In this document: piece by piece, positions 15,774 to 25,054 of the stretch
Numbering within the stretch: position 1 is the stretch's first letter
How the letters are laid out: each line of letters opens with the position of its first letter
Notes under the pieces: generated by a model
Seen by the model: the letters and a program-made list of their open reading frames with translations, nothing else
Told to the model about the DNA's origin: nothing
Database searches by the model: none
Position numbers and translations under genes: made by a program
Assembly (NCBI GenBank): GCA_902612965.1
Contig: CACMFN010000015.1
Span: 1-38,451, forward strand
DNA length: 38,451 bases
Source of the DNA: an uncultured SAR116 cluster alpha proteobacterium
GTDB taxonomy: Bacteria > Pseudomonadota > Alphaproteobacteria > Puniceispirillales > GCA-002684695
Reading direction: 5' to 3'

Positions 15774-17512
15774 ATATATATAATGATTTTAAAAATCAAA
15801 TTTTTGAAATTTTTTTAAAAGTTACAAAAAATAATAATAAAAGTTTAGATGATATCCATACCCTAAAGGAAAAATTTACTGTTGAACTTCCTCGTGAAGA
15901 AAGCCATGGTGATATTTCAACTAATATTTGCTTAGTATTATCAAAAATTGTTGGTTTAAAACCTATAGAATTAGCAATTTTAATGAAATCTAATTTAGAG
16001 AAGCTAGACTGCTTTGTTGGCATTTCTATTGAAGGACCTGGATTCATCAATATAAACTTGGAAAATTCATTTTGGCATGAGCAAATTTTGAAAATTTTAA
16101 AACTAAAGTCAAAATTTGGTAGGTCTGAAATTTTTTTAAACAATAATATTAATGTTGAATTTGTTTCGGCAAATCCTACTGGGCCACTTCATGTTGGACA
16201 TGTAAGAGGCGCTGTTATTGGTGATGTCTTGTCAAATATTTTAAAGATGGTTGGATATAATGTTACAAAAGAATACTATATTAATGATGCGGGTAATCAA
16301 ATTGATGTCTTGGCTGCTTCAGTTTTTATTAGGTATGAAGAGTTAATTACAAAAAATAAAGCTGAAATTCCTGAAGGTTATTATCCTGGTGAATATTTAA
16401 TTCAATTAGCAAAATCATTATATGATGTTCACGGGGATAGTTTGCTTAATGTAGATAAATTAAAATCATTAGAGCTTATAAAGAAATTTTCGATTGAATA
16501 CCTTCTTAATCAGATTAAGGATGATCTAAAAAAGTTAAATATTGAAATGGATAAATATTCCTCTGAAAAAAAATTAGTTGAAGATCTGTCAGTTGAAAAA
16601 ACAATTCAAGAGCTTGATAAAAAGGGTTTGATTTATATTGGGGTTTTACCGTCTCCAAAAAGCAATGCAGAAGATTGGGAACCAAAAGAGCAAACTTTGT
16701 TCAAAGCTAAGAAGTTTGGTGATGATGAAGATCGAACTATAATTAAGTCGGATGGTGCTCTTACATATTTTGCAAGTGATGTTGCTTATCATAGGGATAA
16801 GTTGATTAGAACTAAAGGAAAGTTGATTAATATATGGGGTGCAGATCATAGTGGTTATGTGAAAAGAATGACTGCTGCAGTAAATGCAATTGCAGATAAA
16901 GATGGCCAGTTAGAAATTAAACTTTGCCAAATGGTAAATTTAATAAAGAATAATAAACCTTTAAAAATGTCAAAAAGAGCTGGTAATTTTATAACTTTAA
17001 ATGAAATTATTGATGAGGTGGGCGCAGATGCAATACGCTTCATAATGTTAACTCGGAAAAATGATCAGGTTCTTGATTTTGATTTTGATAAAGTAACTGA
17101 GAAATCTAAAGATAATCCAGTTTTCTATGTTAAGTATGCACATGCACGAATTTGCTCTGTTTTAAATAAAGCTGAGCAGCTGGGATATGATACAGAAAAA
17201 AATAATTATGACTTATCCTATCTAAATAATGACGTTCATTTAAAATTGTGTAAAATTCTTACTTACTGGCCAAAGGTCATAGAGACATCAGCAATTCATA
17301 AAGAACCTCATAGAGTAGCATTTTATTTAATAGAATTATCATCTGTTTTTCACAGTCTCTGGTCATTGGGTAGAGAGTATGATGAATTAAGATTTTTTCA
17401 AAAAGAAAATGATGCGTCTACATATGCTAATTTAAACCTTCTTAAGGCTATAAAAGTTGTAATTTGTTCAGGTCTTGATTTATTTTCAGTTTCAGCCCCT
17501 CAGGAAATGTAA
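15770..17512 (+). CDS. argS: Arginyl-tRNA synthetase
   Basis: The 580-aa class I enzyme has an N-terminal Add-1 tRNA D-loop-binding domain (residues 1-110), the HIGH-type motif HVGH at 141-144 (SANPTGPLHVGHVRGAV) and KMSKR at 399-403. A C-terminal DALR anticodon-binding domain includes VKYAHARICSVL and ends near the stop. It overlaps dgt by four bases and the SPOR gene by one base (TAATG). Confidence 0.98.
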   Translation: MNIYNDFKNQIFEIFLKVTKNNNKSLDDIHTLKEKFTVELPREESHGDISTNICLVLSKIVGLKPIELAILMKSNLEKLDCFVGISIEGPGFININLENSFWHEQILKILKLKSKFGRSEIFLNNNINVEFVSANPTGPLHVGHVRGAVIGDVLSNILKMVGYNVTKEYYINDAGNQIDVLAASVFIRYEELITKNKAEIPEGYYPGEYLIQLAKSLYDVHGDSLLNVDKLKSLELIKKFSIEYLLNQIKDDLKKLNIEMDKYSSEKKLVEDLSVEKTIQELDKKGLIYIGVLPSPKSNAEDWEPKEQTLFKAKKFGDDEDRTIIKSDGALTYFASDVAYHRDKLIRTKGKLINIWGADHSGYVKRMTAAVNAIADKDGQLEIKLCQMVNLIKNNKPLKMSKRAGNFITLNEIIDEVGADAIRFIMLTRKNDQVLDFDFDKVTEKSKDNPVFYVKYAHARICSVLNKAEQLGYDTEKNNYDLSYLNNDVHLKLCKILTYWPKVIETSAIHKEPHRVAFYLIELSSVFHSLWSLGREYDELRFFQKENDASTYANLNLLKAIKVVICSGLDLFSVSAPQEM

Positions 17513-18303
17513 TGGCTGAGAATAGTAAAAAATTTAGAATTTTATTGCCTCTTTTAAGTGGTTTACTGTCTGTTATATTTGTTTTGAGTGGAGCTATTTA
17601 TATTTTTTTCAATATTAACTTTCTAGGAAATAAAGAAATACAAATTTTAAAAGCTCCAGAAGGCCCTATAAAAGAGAAACCTAAAAATTCAGGAGGAAAA
17701 ATAATAGACCATCAAGATGCTGATTTTTACGGAATTTTAGATAAAGATATTGATAATAAAGTAGTTGAAGTATTAAAGCCAACTGCACCTGAACCTGAAT
17801 TGCCTAGTATAGAATTGGACTTAGATAATAATAGTGAAAAAGACAATATAAGTGATTATTCCAATAAAAAAAATAAAAATGAAACATCTGATGATAACCA
17901 AGATGAAAATTCAATTAATAACATTCAAAATCTCGAAATAACCTCTCAAGAAAAAGAAAATAATAATACTGAGAATAAAAATGTTGTTAATATAGATAAG
18001 TATAATCAAGACAATATATCAGAGATTATTGAAAAACCTGTTTCAAAACCAAAAAAAGGCTATTTTGTTCAATTAGCTTCATTTAATAATGAGACAAAAG
18101 CAAAAGTATCTGTTGATGTTTTAAATGAAAAACTTGCAGTGTCTTTAAGTGGTAATGAGCTTCAAATTATGAGAGTTGATTTAGGTGATGGAAAAGGTAT
18201 TTGGTGGCGGATTGTAACAAATATAATACCTAGAGGTGAAGCTGAGACTGTTTGCGCACTCCTTAAGTCAGAAGGTAACAATTGTATAGTTCGATCAAGA
18301 TAA
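17512..18303 (+). CDS. SPOR-domain membrane protein
   Basis: The 263-aa bitopic protein has a short cytoplasmic N-terminus, one transmembrane helix at about residues 11-33, and a long low-complexity periplasmic linker rich in Asn, Asp and Glu (about 95-170). A C-terminal SPOR domain (about 182-262) starts with GYFVQLASFNNETKA and ends in CALLKSEGNNCIV. SPOR domains bind denuded glycan at the septum, so it probably works in cell division or wall remodelling. In many alphaproteobacteria this gene is followed by nagZ; here scpA follows directly after 20 bases. Confidence 0.9.
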   Translation: MAENSKKFRILLPLLSGLLSVIFVLSGAIYIFFNINFLGNKEIQILKAPEGPIKEKPKNSGGKIIDHQDADFYGILDKDIDNKVVEVLKPTAPEPELPSIELDLDNNSEKDNISDYSNKKNKNETSDDNQDENSINNIQNLEITSQEKENNNTENKNVVNIDKYNQDNISEIIEKPVSKPKKGYFVQLASFNNETKAKVSVDVLNEKLAVSLSGNELQIMRVDLGDGKGIWWRIVTNIIPRGEAETVCALLKSEGNNCIVRSR

Positions 18304-18323
18304 TTCGGGATTAACAGTAAGTT

Positions 18324-19097
18324 ATGCAAGAAGAAAATAATTTTAATAATTATGATAGTTCCGGTGAACAACTATCGTTATTCTTGAATTTAGACGGTTT
18401 TGAAGGACCGATTGACCTCTTATTGCACTTATCAAGAGAGCAAAAGGTTGATCTAACTTCAATATCTATAGCTGAGTTAGCCAATCAATATATAGATTTT
18501 ATTGAAAAAGTAAAAATTCTTAATATTGAAATTGCTGCAGATTATTTAGTGATGGCTGCATGGCTTGCATTTTTAAAGTCTAAAACTCTGCTTCCGGACC
18601 TTGATAATGAAGATGAAGCAGAGAATGTTGAACTCATTTCGGCTGAATTAAGGTCAAGACTACTAAAATTACAGGCCATGCAAAAAGCCTCTGAGCAACT
18701 AATGTCTTTACCAAAATTAGGAGAAAGTAGGTTTGGAAGAGGTGTTGAAAACTTAACACAAACAAATGTAAAATATGAATATGAAGCAAACCTCTATCAT
18801 TTATTAGTAGTTTATGGGCAAATTACAAATAATTCTAAAAATATTGCATTAACAATAGAAAGTTCCAAATTAATTTCTGTTCAGGAAGCTATTGAAAGGC
18901 TGTCAAATTTAATTAAAAAAACTACTCAGTGGATTGACCTGAAGCAATTTTTGCCAGAAACCATAGACGATACTTTGAATAAAAAAAATTCTATATCTTC
19001 ACATTTTTTAGCTTCTTTAGAGTTAGCAAATAAAGGTGAAATAAAAATAAAACAAGAAAATCCATTTGGTACTATTTGGATGAAAAACAATTTTTAA
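18324..19097 (+). CDS. scpA: Segregation and condensation protein A
   Basis: ScpA is the kleisin that bridges the SMC head and ScpB. The 257-aa product has the N-terminal signature FEGPIDLLLHLSREQKVDL (about 26-44), followed by ADYLVMAAWLAFLKSKTLLP, which contacts the SMC coiled-coil neck. A variable middle and a C-terminal winged-helix (FLASLELANKGEIKIKQENP) that contacts the head complete it. It is immediately upstream of scpB, as is usual; smc itself is not in the window. Confidence 0.95.
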   Translation: MQEENNFNNYDSSGEQLSLFLNLDGFEGPIDLLLHLSREQKVDLTSISIAELANQYIDFIEKVKILNIEIAADYLVMAAWLAFLKSKTLLPDLDNEDEAENVELISAELRSRLLKLQAMQKASEQLMSLPKLGESRFGRGVENLTQTNVKYEYEANLYHLLVVYGQITNNSKNIALTIESSKLISVQEAIERLSNLIKKTTQWIDLKQFLPETIDDTLNKKNSISSHFLASLELANKGEIKIKQENPFGTIWMKNNF

Positions 19098-19111
19098 ATT
19101 AGAAATAAATT

Positions 19112-19735
19112 ATGAGTAAAGATAATTTCAAATTTTTTAAAAATATTATAGAAGCAATAATATTTTCATCTTCTGAGCCAGTTAAAACAGAACTTTTAGA
19201 AAAAAAAGTCCCTGCTTCTATTAGTTTGATTGATCTTTTAAATAAATTAAAAGAAGAATACTCTGAAAGAGGCATCCACTTAGAGCAAATAAATAATTCA
19301 TGGGCTTTTAGAACTTCACCAATCGTATCTGAAAACCTTATAATAGAAAGAGTTGTAAGAAAATCACTTTCAAGACCAGCACTTGAAACACTCTCAATTA
19401 TTGCTTACCATCAGCCTGTAACAAGGGCAGAAATTGAAAATATCAGAGGTGTTAGTATTTCAAAAGGTACTTTAGATAACCTTTTAGAATTAGAATGGAT
19501 AAAACCGAAGGGTAGGAGAAAGTCGCCAGGAAGGCCTTTAACATGGGGAACTACTGAAAAATTTTTAGATGTTTTTGGTTTGAAAGACTTATCATCATTA
19601 CCAGGGCTTTCCGAACTCAAATCTGCAGGTTTAATTGGTTCTAAACTTTTAATATCTGACGATATAAGCCAACAAAATGAGAACGATACTGAAGAAAATA
19701 ATTTTATTGAAGAGCTTAACTTAGAAGAAAAATAA
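19112..19735 (+). CDS. scpB: Segregation and condensation protein B
   Basis: The 207-aa product has the tandem winged-helix layout of ScpB. The first domain is IEAIIFSSSEPVKTELLEKKV (about 11-31). The second carries the signature RPALETLSIIAYHQPVTRAEIE (about 89-110), GTLDNLLELEWI and GRPLTWGTTEKFLDVFGLKDL. An acidic tail follows. It forms the condensin accessory dimer that binds ScpA. The next gene, an ABC ATPase, starts 14 bases later. Confidence 0.96.
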   Translation: MSKDNFKFFKNIIEAIIFSSSEPVKTELLEKKVPASISLIDLLNKLKEEYSERGIHLEQINNSWAFRTSPIVSENLIIERVVRKSLSRPALETLSIIAYHQPVTRAEIENIRGVSISKGTLDNLLELEWIKPKGRRKSPGRPLTWGTTEKFLDVFGLKDLSSLPGLSELKSAGLIGSKLLISDDISQQNENDTEENNFIEELNLEEK

Positions 19736-19748
19736 ATGTTAAATATCT

Positions 19749-20816
19749 ATGAATAATAATAATTTTAATTTTTCAAATAATTACCCTGAATTATCAATAA
19801 ATGAAGTTTATCAATCCTATAGTGAAAACCCATGTTTGAAGAACATTACTTTTGATGTTTCAAAAGGTGAAATAATTTCATTGCTAGGTCCATCAGGAAG
19901 TGGAAAAACTACAATCTTGCGATCAATTGCAGGGTTAGAGAGAATAATTTCTGGGAAAATATCGATTGATGATAAATTAGTTTCAAGTAAAGAAACTTTC
20001 ATACTTCCTGAAAGAAGAAAAATAGGTTTTGTATTTCAAGATTATGCATTATTTCCTCACTTAAACGTTATTGACAATATTTTATTTGGTTTAAAAAGAG
20101 ATCAAAGAAATAGGGCATTTGAGGTAATGGAGTTGCTTGGCATCGAAAATCTTAGAGAATCTTACCCACATCAAATTTCTGGTGGTCAGCAACAAAGAGT
20201 TGCTTTAGCTCGGGCGATTGCACCATCACCAAGAATACTATTACTCGATGAGCCATTTGTAAGATTAGATATTAGATTAAGAGAGAAAGTAAGAGATGAA
20301 GTTCTCCATCTTTTAAAAGTTTCAGGCACTACAGCTATAATAGTTACCCATGAAGCAGAAGAAGCTATGTTTATGTCTGATAGGATAGTTGTTATAAATG
20401 ACGGAGAAATAATGCAGATTGGAAGGCCAGGAGATTTATACAATAGACCTAAATCAAAATTTGTTGCTGAATTTTTTGGAGAAGTTAATCTTATTCCAGG
20501 CAAAATCAAAAACGGTAGTATTCAAACAATTTTAGGAAGTTTTGAGGCAAAGAATTTTGAAGAGGAAACACCGGTAAATATTATTATTAGGCATGAAGGA
20601 ATTAAATTAATTGACAAAGTTGATAATACTTTACCTAAAGCTAAAGTGCTTGAAACTAGATTGCTTGGAAGATTCAGTCTAGTGCATCTTCAAGTTGAAG
20701 AAGGAAATTCAAAAGTTCATCTTCACGCTAGAGTGCCTGGATTAAGTTATTTAAAGCCACAAACTAAAATTGGTATTGAGGTTGACAGTGTACAGAGCTA
20801 TATATTTCCTGTATAG
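19749..20816 (+). CDS. ABC transporter ATP-binding protein, FbpC/PotA-like
   Basis: The 355-aa importer-type ATPase has Walker A GPSGSGKT (47-54), Q-loop FQDYALFPH, signature ISGGQQQRVALARA, Walker B ILLLDEPF, the switch His in VTHEAEEA, and a C-terminal TOBE-like region (about 250-355). It most resembles ATPases of Fe(III)/polyamine-type systems (FbpC, PotA, CysA class); the substrate cannot be assigned. The D-loop reads FVRLD where SALD is usual. No permease or binding protein is adjacent, so its partners must be elsewhere. It sits between scpB and tatA, normally neighbours in alphaproteobacteria, suggesting insertion into a conserved cluster. Confidence 0.9.
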   Translation: MNNNNFNFSNNYPELSINEVYQSYSENPCLKNITFDVSKGEIISLLGPSGSGKTTILRSIAGLERIISGKISIDDKLVSSKETFILPERRKIGFVFQDYALFPHLNVIDNILFGLKRDQRNRAFEVMELLGIENLRESYPHQISGGQQQRVALARAIAPSPRILLLDEPFVRLDIRLREKVRDEVLHLLKVSGTTAIIVTHEAEEAMFMSDRIVVINDGEIMQIGRPGDLYNRPKSKFVAEFFGEVNLIPGKIKNGSIQTILGSFEAKNFEEETPVNIIIRHEGIKLIDKVDNTLPKAKVLETRLLGRFSLVHLQVEEGNSKVHLHARVPGLSYLKPQTKIGIEVDSVQSYIFPV

Positions 20817-20882
20817 ATATAATTTTTTAATAATTTTTTGTTAAAATAGATTTTATAAATTTTTCTTAAGAAAGGCTGAAAA

Positions 20883-21092
20883 ATGAGTGGTGGAATTTTT
20901 GGAATATGGCAATGGCTTGTTGTTGGGCTAATTGTAGTTTTGTTGTTTGCTCGTCCTGGCAAAATATCTGGATTAATGGGTGACTTTGGAAAAGGCTTAA
21001 GTAATTTTAGAAAAGGGATGAAGGACGAAGGTAACGATAAAAAAAATATAGAAGAAGAAGTTACTGATAATACTGATAAAAATAAATCCTAA
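20883..21092 (+). CDS. tatA: Sec-independent translocase subunit TatA
   Basis: The 69-aa protein has a short N-terminal transmembrane helix (about 9-23, including [19 protein letters not shown]). The FxRPxK-like hinge and amphipathic helix ([19 protein letters not shown]) follow, then an acidic tail. TatA oligomers form the pore for folded twin-arginine substrates. It has a reasonable ribosome binding site (AAGAAAGG) and begins the tatABC group after a 66-base gap. Confidence 0.95.
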   Translation: MSGGIFGIWQWLVVGLIVVLLFARPGKISGLMGDFGKGLSNFRKGMKDEGNDKKNIEEEVTDNTDKNKS

Positions 21093-21107
21093 TTTTAAGG
21101 TTTTTTA

Positions 21108-21545
21108 ATGTTTGATTTTGGATGGCAAGAATTTCTTGTTATAGCGTTTGTTCTTGTTTTAGTTGTCGGTCCTAAGGATTTGCCTAAAGTTCTCAAGACA
21201 GTTACTAAATACATCAGAAATATGAGACAGATGGCATCCGAATTTCATCGTGGTATTGAAAAGATGGCTGATGAAGCTGATCTGAAAGATAGTTTTAATG
21301 AGCTTAAAAATAATAACATCGATAAAACTATTCAAAGTCATTTAGATCCTGACAATGAAGTTACTAAAGCTCTTCAACAAGCAAAGGACAGTGCTGATTT
21401 AGCTAATGAAACAAATAAAGTAAAAGAAACATTAAAAACAACAGCAGAAGATAGTTTAAAGGATGAAAATAATTTGGAATCTCAGCCAAATAAAAATATT
21501 GAAATATCTAAAAATGAAGACAATATGTCTTCTAATAAATTATAA
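21108..21545 (+). CDS. tatB: Sec-independent translocase subunit TatB
   Basis: The 145-aa protein starts with MFDFGWQEFLVIAFVLVLVV, followed by GPKDLPKVLKTV, the TatB N-terminal helix with Glu8 and the hinge. A long amphipathic helix (RQMASEFHRGIEKMADEADL) and a charged tail follow. With TatC it forms the receptor for twin-arginine signal peptides. It shares one base with tatC (TAATG). Confidence 0.95.
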   Translation: MFDFGWQEFLVIAFVLVLVVGPKDLPKVLKTVTKYIRNMRQMASEFHRGIEKMADEADLKDSFNELKNNNIDKTIQSHLDPDNEVTKALQQAKDSADLANETNKVKETLKTTAEDSLKDENNLESQPNKNIEISKNEDNMSSNKL

Positions 21546-22339
21546 TGGCTGAAGACCTTACAAAAGAAGACTTGTCTGATGGTCAAATGTCCTTGATGGA
21601 TCATTTAACTGAGCTTAGATCTCGTTTACTATTAAGTATTATAATTTTTATAGTTTTGTTCGTTATTTGCCTTGTAAGAATTGGCGATCCCTCAACTAGT
21701 ATTGCAGATCAAGTTTATTTGTTTTTACAAAAACCTTTAGCTGATCTTTTGGCTGAAAGGGGAGGCAGGATGATTTTTACAGGTTTACACGAGGGATTTT
21801 TTACTCAAATTAAAGTTGCCTTCTTTACCTCTATAAGTATTTCATTGCCTATAATTCTTATTCAGGTATGGAAATTTGTTGCTCCTGGACTATACAAAAA
21901 TGAACGCAGTGCAATGCTACCCTTCATGATTGCAACTCCATTTTTATTTGTTTTGGGAGCAGCGATGGTTTATTACATGGTTATTCCATTAGCTTGGCAA
22001 TTTTTTCTATCATTTGAAATTAGTCCTGGGCAAGGTGCGCTTCCTATAGAAGTTGAACCAAGAATATCTGAATATTTATCTTTAGTGATGAGACTAATGT
22101 TTGCTTTTGGTTTGAGTTTTGAATTGCCGGTAGTTTTACTTTTATTAGTTAAATCTGGTTTTGTAACTCCAGAGGGTTTGGCCTCAAAGAGAAGGTATGC
22201 CATTCTTATCTCCTTTATTGCAGCTGCCATTTTAACGCCACCTGATGTCATAAGTCAGGTTATGCTAGCTACCCCAATAATTTTACTTTATGAAATCTCA
22301 ATTATTGCATCTAAAATAATGTATAAAAATAATAACTAG
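21545..22339 (+). CDS. tatC: Sec-independent translocase subunit TatC
   Basis: The 264-aa integral membrane protein has about six transmembrane helices. The start MSLMDHLTELRSRLL (residues 16-30), with conserved HLTELR, is the signal-peptide binding region. The loop FTGLHEGFFTQIKVAFF, the segment PGLYKNERSAMLPF and the late AAILTPPDVISQ motif are family hallmarks. It is translationally coupled to tatB. Confidence 0.97.
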   Translation: MAEDLTKEDLSDGQMSLMDHLTELRSRLLLSIIIFIVLFVICLVRIGDPSTSIADQVYLFLQKPLADLLAERGGRMIFTGLHEGFFTQIKVAFFTSISISLPIILIQVWKFVAPGLYKNERSAMLPFMIATPFLFVLGAAMVYYMVIPLAWQFFLSFEISPGQGALPIEVEPRISEYLSLVMRLMFAFGLSFELPVVLLLLVKSGFVTPEGLASKRRYAILISFIAAAILTPPDVISQVMLATPIILLYEISIIASKIMYKNNN

Positions 22340-22372
22340 ATATTTATATTTAAAATTTATAGGAACAACTAG

Positions 22373-23650
22373 ATGCATGATATTAAGTACATAAGAGAAA
22401 ACCCAGAATTATTTGATGCTAATTTGAATAAAAGAGGTGTTGATGCGTCTTCAAAGGAAATACTTCTTATAGACAATGAAAGAAGAAAACTCCAAACTCT
22501 TATTCAAGAAAAACAGAAATCTAGGAATGAAATTTCAAAAAAAATACCTGAAATTAAATCTAAAGGTCAGGATGCTTCTTCTTTGTTTGATCAGGTTTCC
22601 TTAATCAAAAAAGAGATTTCTGAATTTGAAAAAAATGAAACTCAACTCTCTGAAAAATTGAATAGTTATTTACTAGAATTACCAAATTTAATTGATAATG
22701 ATTTACCTATTGGTACTGAAGAGCAAAATAAATTAATTAAAACATGGGGCACAATTAAAAAATATGATTTCACACCAAAAGACCATGTTGCTCTAGGTGA
22801 GAATCTTTCAGAAATCGATTTCCCAAGTGCTGCTAAGTTGTCAGGTAGTAGGTTTGTTATTCTTTTTGGGAAAATTGCTAAATTAGAAAGAGCTCTAAAG
22901 AGTTTTATGATTGATAGGTTAACCAATTTATATGGATATACTGAGGTTATGCCACCAGTTTTAGTCAATGAGAAAACAATGACTGGAACTGGGCAATTAC
23001 CAAAGTTTTCTGAAGATTTATTTAAAACAATCGATAACAGATGGCTAATTCCAACAGCTGAAGTTCCTCTTACTAATTTGGTGTCAGATATGATAACACC
23101 TAAAAAAAATCTTCCGATGCGTTTTACAGCTTATACTCAGTGTTTTAGAGCTGAAGCAGGAGCCGCTGGTAGAGACACAAGAGGAATGATAAGAAATCAT
23201 CAATTCTCTAAAGTTGAAATGGTTTCTATTTGTGATGAAGATAGCTCAGTAGATGAATTAGACAGGATGACTGGGGCCGCAGAGAATATTCTTCAAAGTC
23301 TTGAATTACCTTATCGAGTAGTTTTATTGGCTTCTAAAGATATAGGTTTTTCGGCAAAAAGAACATATGACTTGGAAGTATGGTTGCCAGGTCAAAATGA
23401 TGGCCAAGGTTGTTACAGAGAAATTTCTTCTTGCTCTAATTGTGGTTCTTTTCAAGGAAGAAGAATGAAAGCGAGGTATAAAGATGAAAGCAATAATAAC
23501 AAATTTGTTCATACATTGAATGGTTCTGGTTTGGCCGTAGGGAGAACAATTATTGCTATTTTAGAGAATGGACAATTATCTAACGGAGATATTCAGCTTC
23601 CAAAAGTACTCCACGATTATATGGGTGCTGATAAGATATCAAAAGGTTAA
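22373..23650 (+). CDS. serS: Seryl-tRNA synthetase
   Basis: The 425-aa class II synthetase starts with MHDIKYIRENPELFDANLNK and carries an N-terminal antiparallel coiled-coil arm (about 28-105) that contacts the long variable arm of tRNA-Ser. Catalytic motifs include TAEVPLTNL, the motif 2 FRAEAGAAGRDTRGMIRNHQF and the motif 3 LNGSGLAVGRTIIAILEN. It lies between tatC and surE, as in the conserved alphaproteobacterial order. Confidence 0.98.
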   Translation: MHDIKYIRENPELFDANLNKRGVDASSKEILLIDNERRKLQTLIQEKQKSRNEISKKIPEIKSKGQDASSLFDQVSLIKKEISEFEKNETQLSEKLNSYLLELPNLIDNDLPIGTEEQNKLIKTWGTIKKYDFTPKDHVALGENLSEIDFPSAAKLSGSRFVILFGKIAKLERALKSFMIDRLTNLYGYTEVMPPVLVNEKTMTGTGQLPKFSEDLFKTIDNRWLIPTAEVPLTNLVSDMITPKKNLPMRFTAYTQCFRAEAGAAGRDTRGMIRNHQFSKVEMVSICDEDSSVDELDRMTGAAENILQSLELPYRVVLLASKDIGFSAKRTYDLEVWLPGQNDGQGCYREISSCSNCGSFQGRRMKARYKDESNNNKFVHTLNGSGLAVGRTIIAILENGQLSNGDIQLPKVLHDYMGADKISKG

Positions 23651-23651
23651 T

Positions 23652-24428
23652 ATGGATAATATAGATAAAAAATTCAATAAAGTAGGCAAGGTATTGCTTG
23701 TCAATGATGACGGTATTGATGCTCCCGGGTTTAAAATTTTAAAATCTATAGCAGAAGAGATTTCTGAAGAAATTTGGGTTTTCGCGCCAAAGAATGATAA
23801 ATCTGGTGCTGGCAGGTCAATAACCCTTAGAAATGATATAAAAGTAAAAAAAAGGAGCAATAGAGAATTTGAAGTTGATGGCACACCTACTGATTGTGTA
23901 ATTTTAGGTTTAAACCATTTTATGAAGGGCAATTTACCTGATCTAGTTTTGAGTGGTGTTAATGCTGGTAGAAATGCAGCAGATGATGTTACATATTCAG
24001 GCACTGTGGGTGCTGCTTGGGAAGCAACAGTTCTTGGTGTTCAGGGGATAGCACTCAGCCAAATGTATGATAAAAGATTTGGAATGAATTTTTCTGCATC
24101 AAAGTCATATGGATCTAGTATTTTGAAAAAAATTATTCCAAAAATCTCTAAATTAAATTCTGTAATAAATATTAACTTCCCTCCTGTAGAAGATGTTAAT
24201 GTAAAAGGGCTCAAGACAGTTGAATTAGACTCACATAAATTAAGCGATAATATTGAGTATAACGAAAACAGTGAAAATTTTAGAATAGGAGCAATGATAA
24301 CTAGAGATCATCAAGTAAAAGGGAGTGATTTATACTATCTTAAAAAGGGTTACATATCGATTACTCCTTTAGCTCTTAATGTAACAGATTATAAAGTTTT
24401 AAAGCAATTGCGAGAGAATATTTTATGA
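23652..24428 (+). CDS. surE: 5'-nucleotidase SurE
   Basis: SurE is a metal-dependent nucleoside-monophosphate phosphatase implicated in stationary-phase survival. I start it at the ATG at 23652, one base after the serS stop; a longer frame would run back inside serS. The 258-aa product shows LLVNDDGIDAPG (metal-binding Asp pair at residues 19-20), DKSGAGRSIT, VDGTPTDCV and LSGVNAGRNAADDVTYSGTVGAA. It overlaps pcm by four bases (ATGA), a common surE-pcm pairing. Confidence 0.96.
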   Translation: MDNIDKKFNKVGKVLLVNDDGIDAPGFKILKSIAEEISEEIWVFAPKNDKSGAGRSITLRNDIKVKKRSNREFEVDGTPTDCVILGLNHFMKGNLPDLVLSGVNAGRNAADDVTYSGTVGAAWEATVLGVQGIALSQMYDKRFGMNFSASKSYGSSILKKIIPKISKLNSVININFPPVEDVNVKGLKTVELDSHKLSDNIEYNENSENFRIGAMITRDHQVKGSDLYYLKKGYISITPLALNVTDYKVLKQLRENIL

Positions 24429-25054
24429 TTAGCAAAGGTGAGGAACAAAGAGCCCACCTTATCATGAAGCTTAGAGGACAAGGAATTCGGTCAGCCAGCG
24501 TATTATCAGCTATAGAAAGTGTCCCAAGAGACATATTCATCGAAAATGCTCTCAAAAACCACGCATGGGAAAATGTCACACTTCCAATTGGAGAAGGTCA
24601 AACCATTAGTCAGCCGTATATCGTAGCTTTAATGACTACTGCTTTGAATTTATCTGGAAAAGAAATAGTTCTAGAGATTGGAACTGGAAGTGGCTATCAA
24701 GCTTCAATTTTATCACTTCTATGCAGAAGAGTTTACACAATTGAAAGGATAAAAACTTTACATGAATTTTCAAATAAAAAATTTAAGGAACTAAAACTAA
24801 ATAATATAACTACAAAGTTTGGAAATGGGTCTTTGGGTTGGCCAGAAGTTTCTCCATTTGATAGAATAATTTTAACATGTGCTATTAATCAAATTCCTAA
24901 GCAATTATTTCTTCAACTAAAAATTGGAGGAATATTAATAGGTCCTGAAATTTTGGAAGACAGCAGTCAAGTACTAAGTTCTTATTATCAAATTGATAAG
25001 AATAAATTTGAAAAAAAGAAAATTGAGGACGTTAAGTTTGTTCCAATGTTATAA
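24425..25054 (+). CDS. pcm: Protein-L-isoaspartate O-methyltransferase
   Basis: This repairs damaged Asp/Asn residues using S-adenosylmethionine. The 209-aa product has the intact family motifs: VPRDIFI, PIGEGQTISQPYIVALM (54-70), SAM motif I VLEIGTGSGYQ (82-92) and the later FDRIILTCA. In contrast to the paralogue at 8155, the catalytic motifs look functional. It directly follows surE and overlaps the start of the next gene. Confidence 0.95.
   Translation: MISKGEEQRAHLIMKLRGQGIRSASVLSAIESVPRDIFIENALKNHAWENVTLPIGEGQTISQPYIVALMTTALNLSGKEIVLEIGTGSGYQASILSLLCRRVYTIERIKTLHEFSNKKFKELKLNNITTKFGNGSLGWPEVSPFDRIILTCAINQIPKQLFLQLKIGGILIGPEILEDSSQVLSSYYQIDKNKFEKKKIEDVKFVPML

Noticed and set aside
23568-23651. 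Longer surE start inside serS
   Set aside because: The added residues are an out-of-frame reading of the serS C-terminus; the ATG at 23652 precedes the conserved NDDG region at the usual distance.
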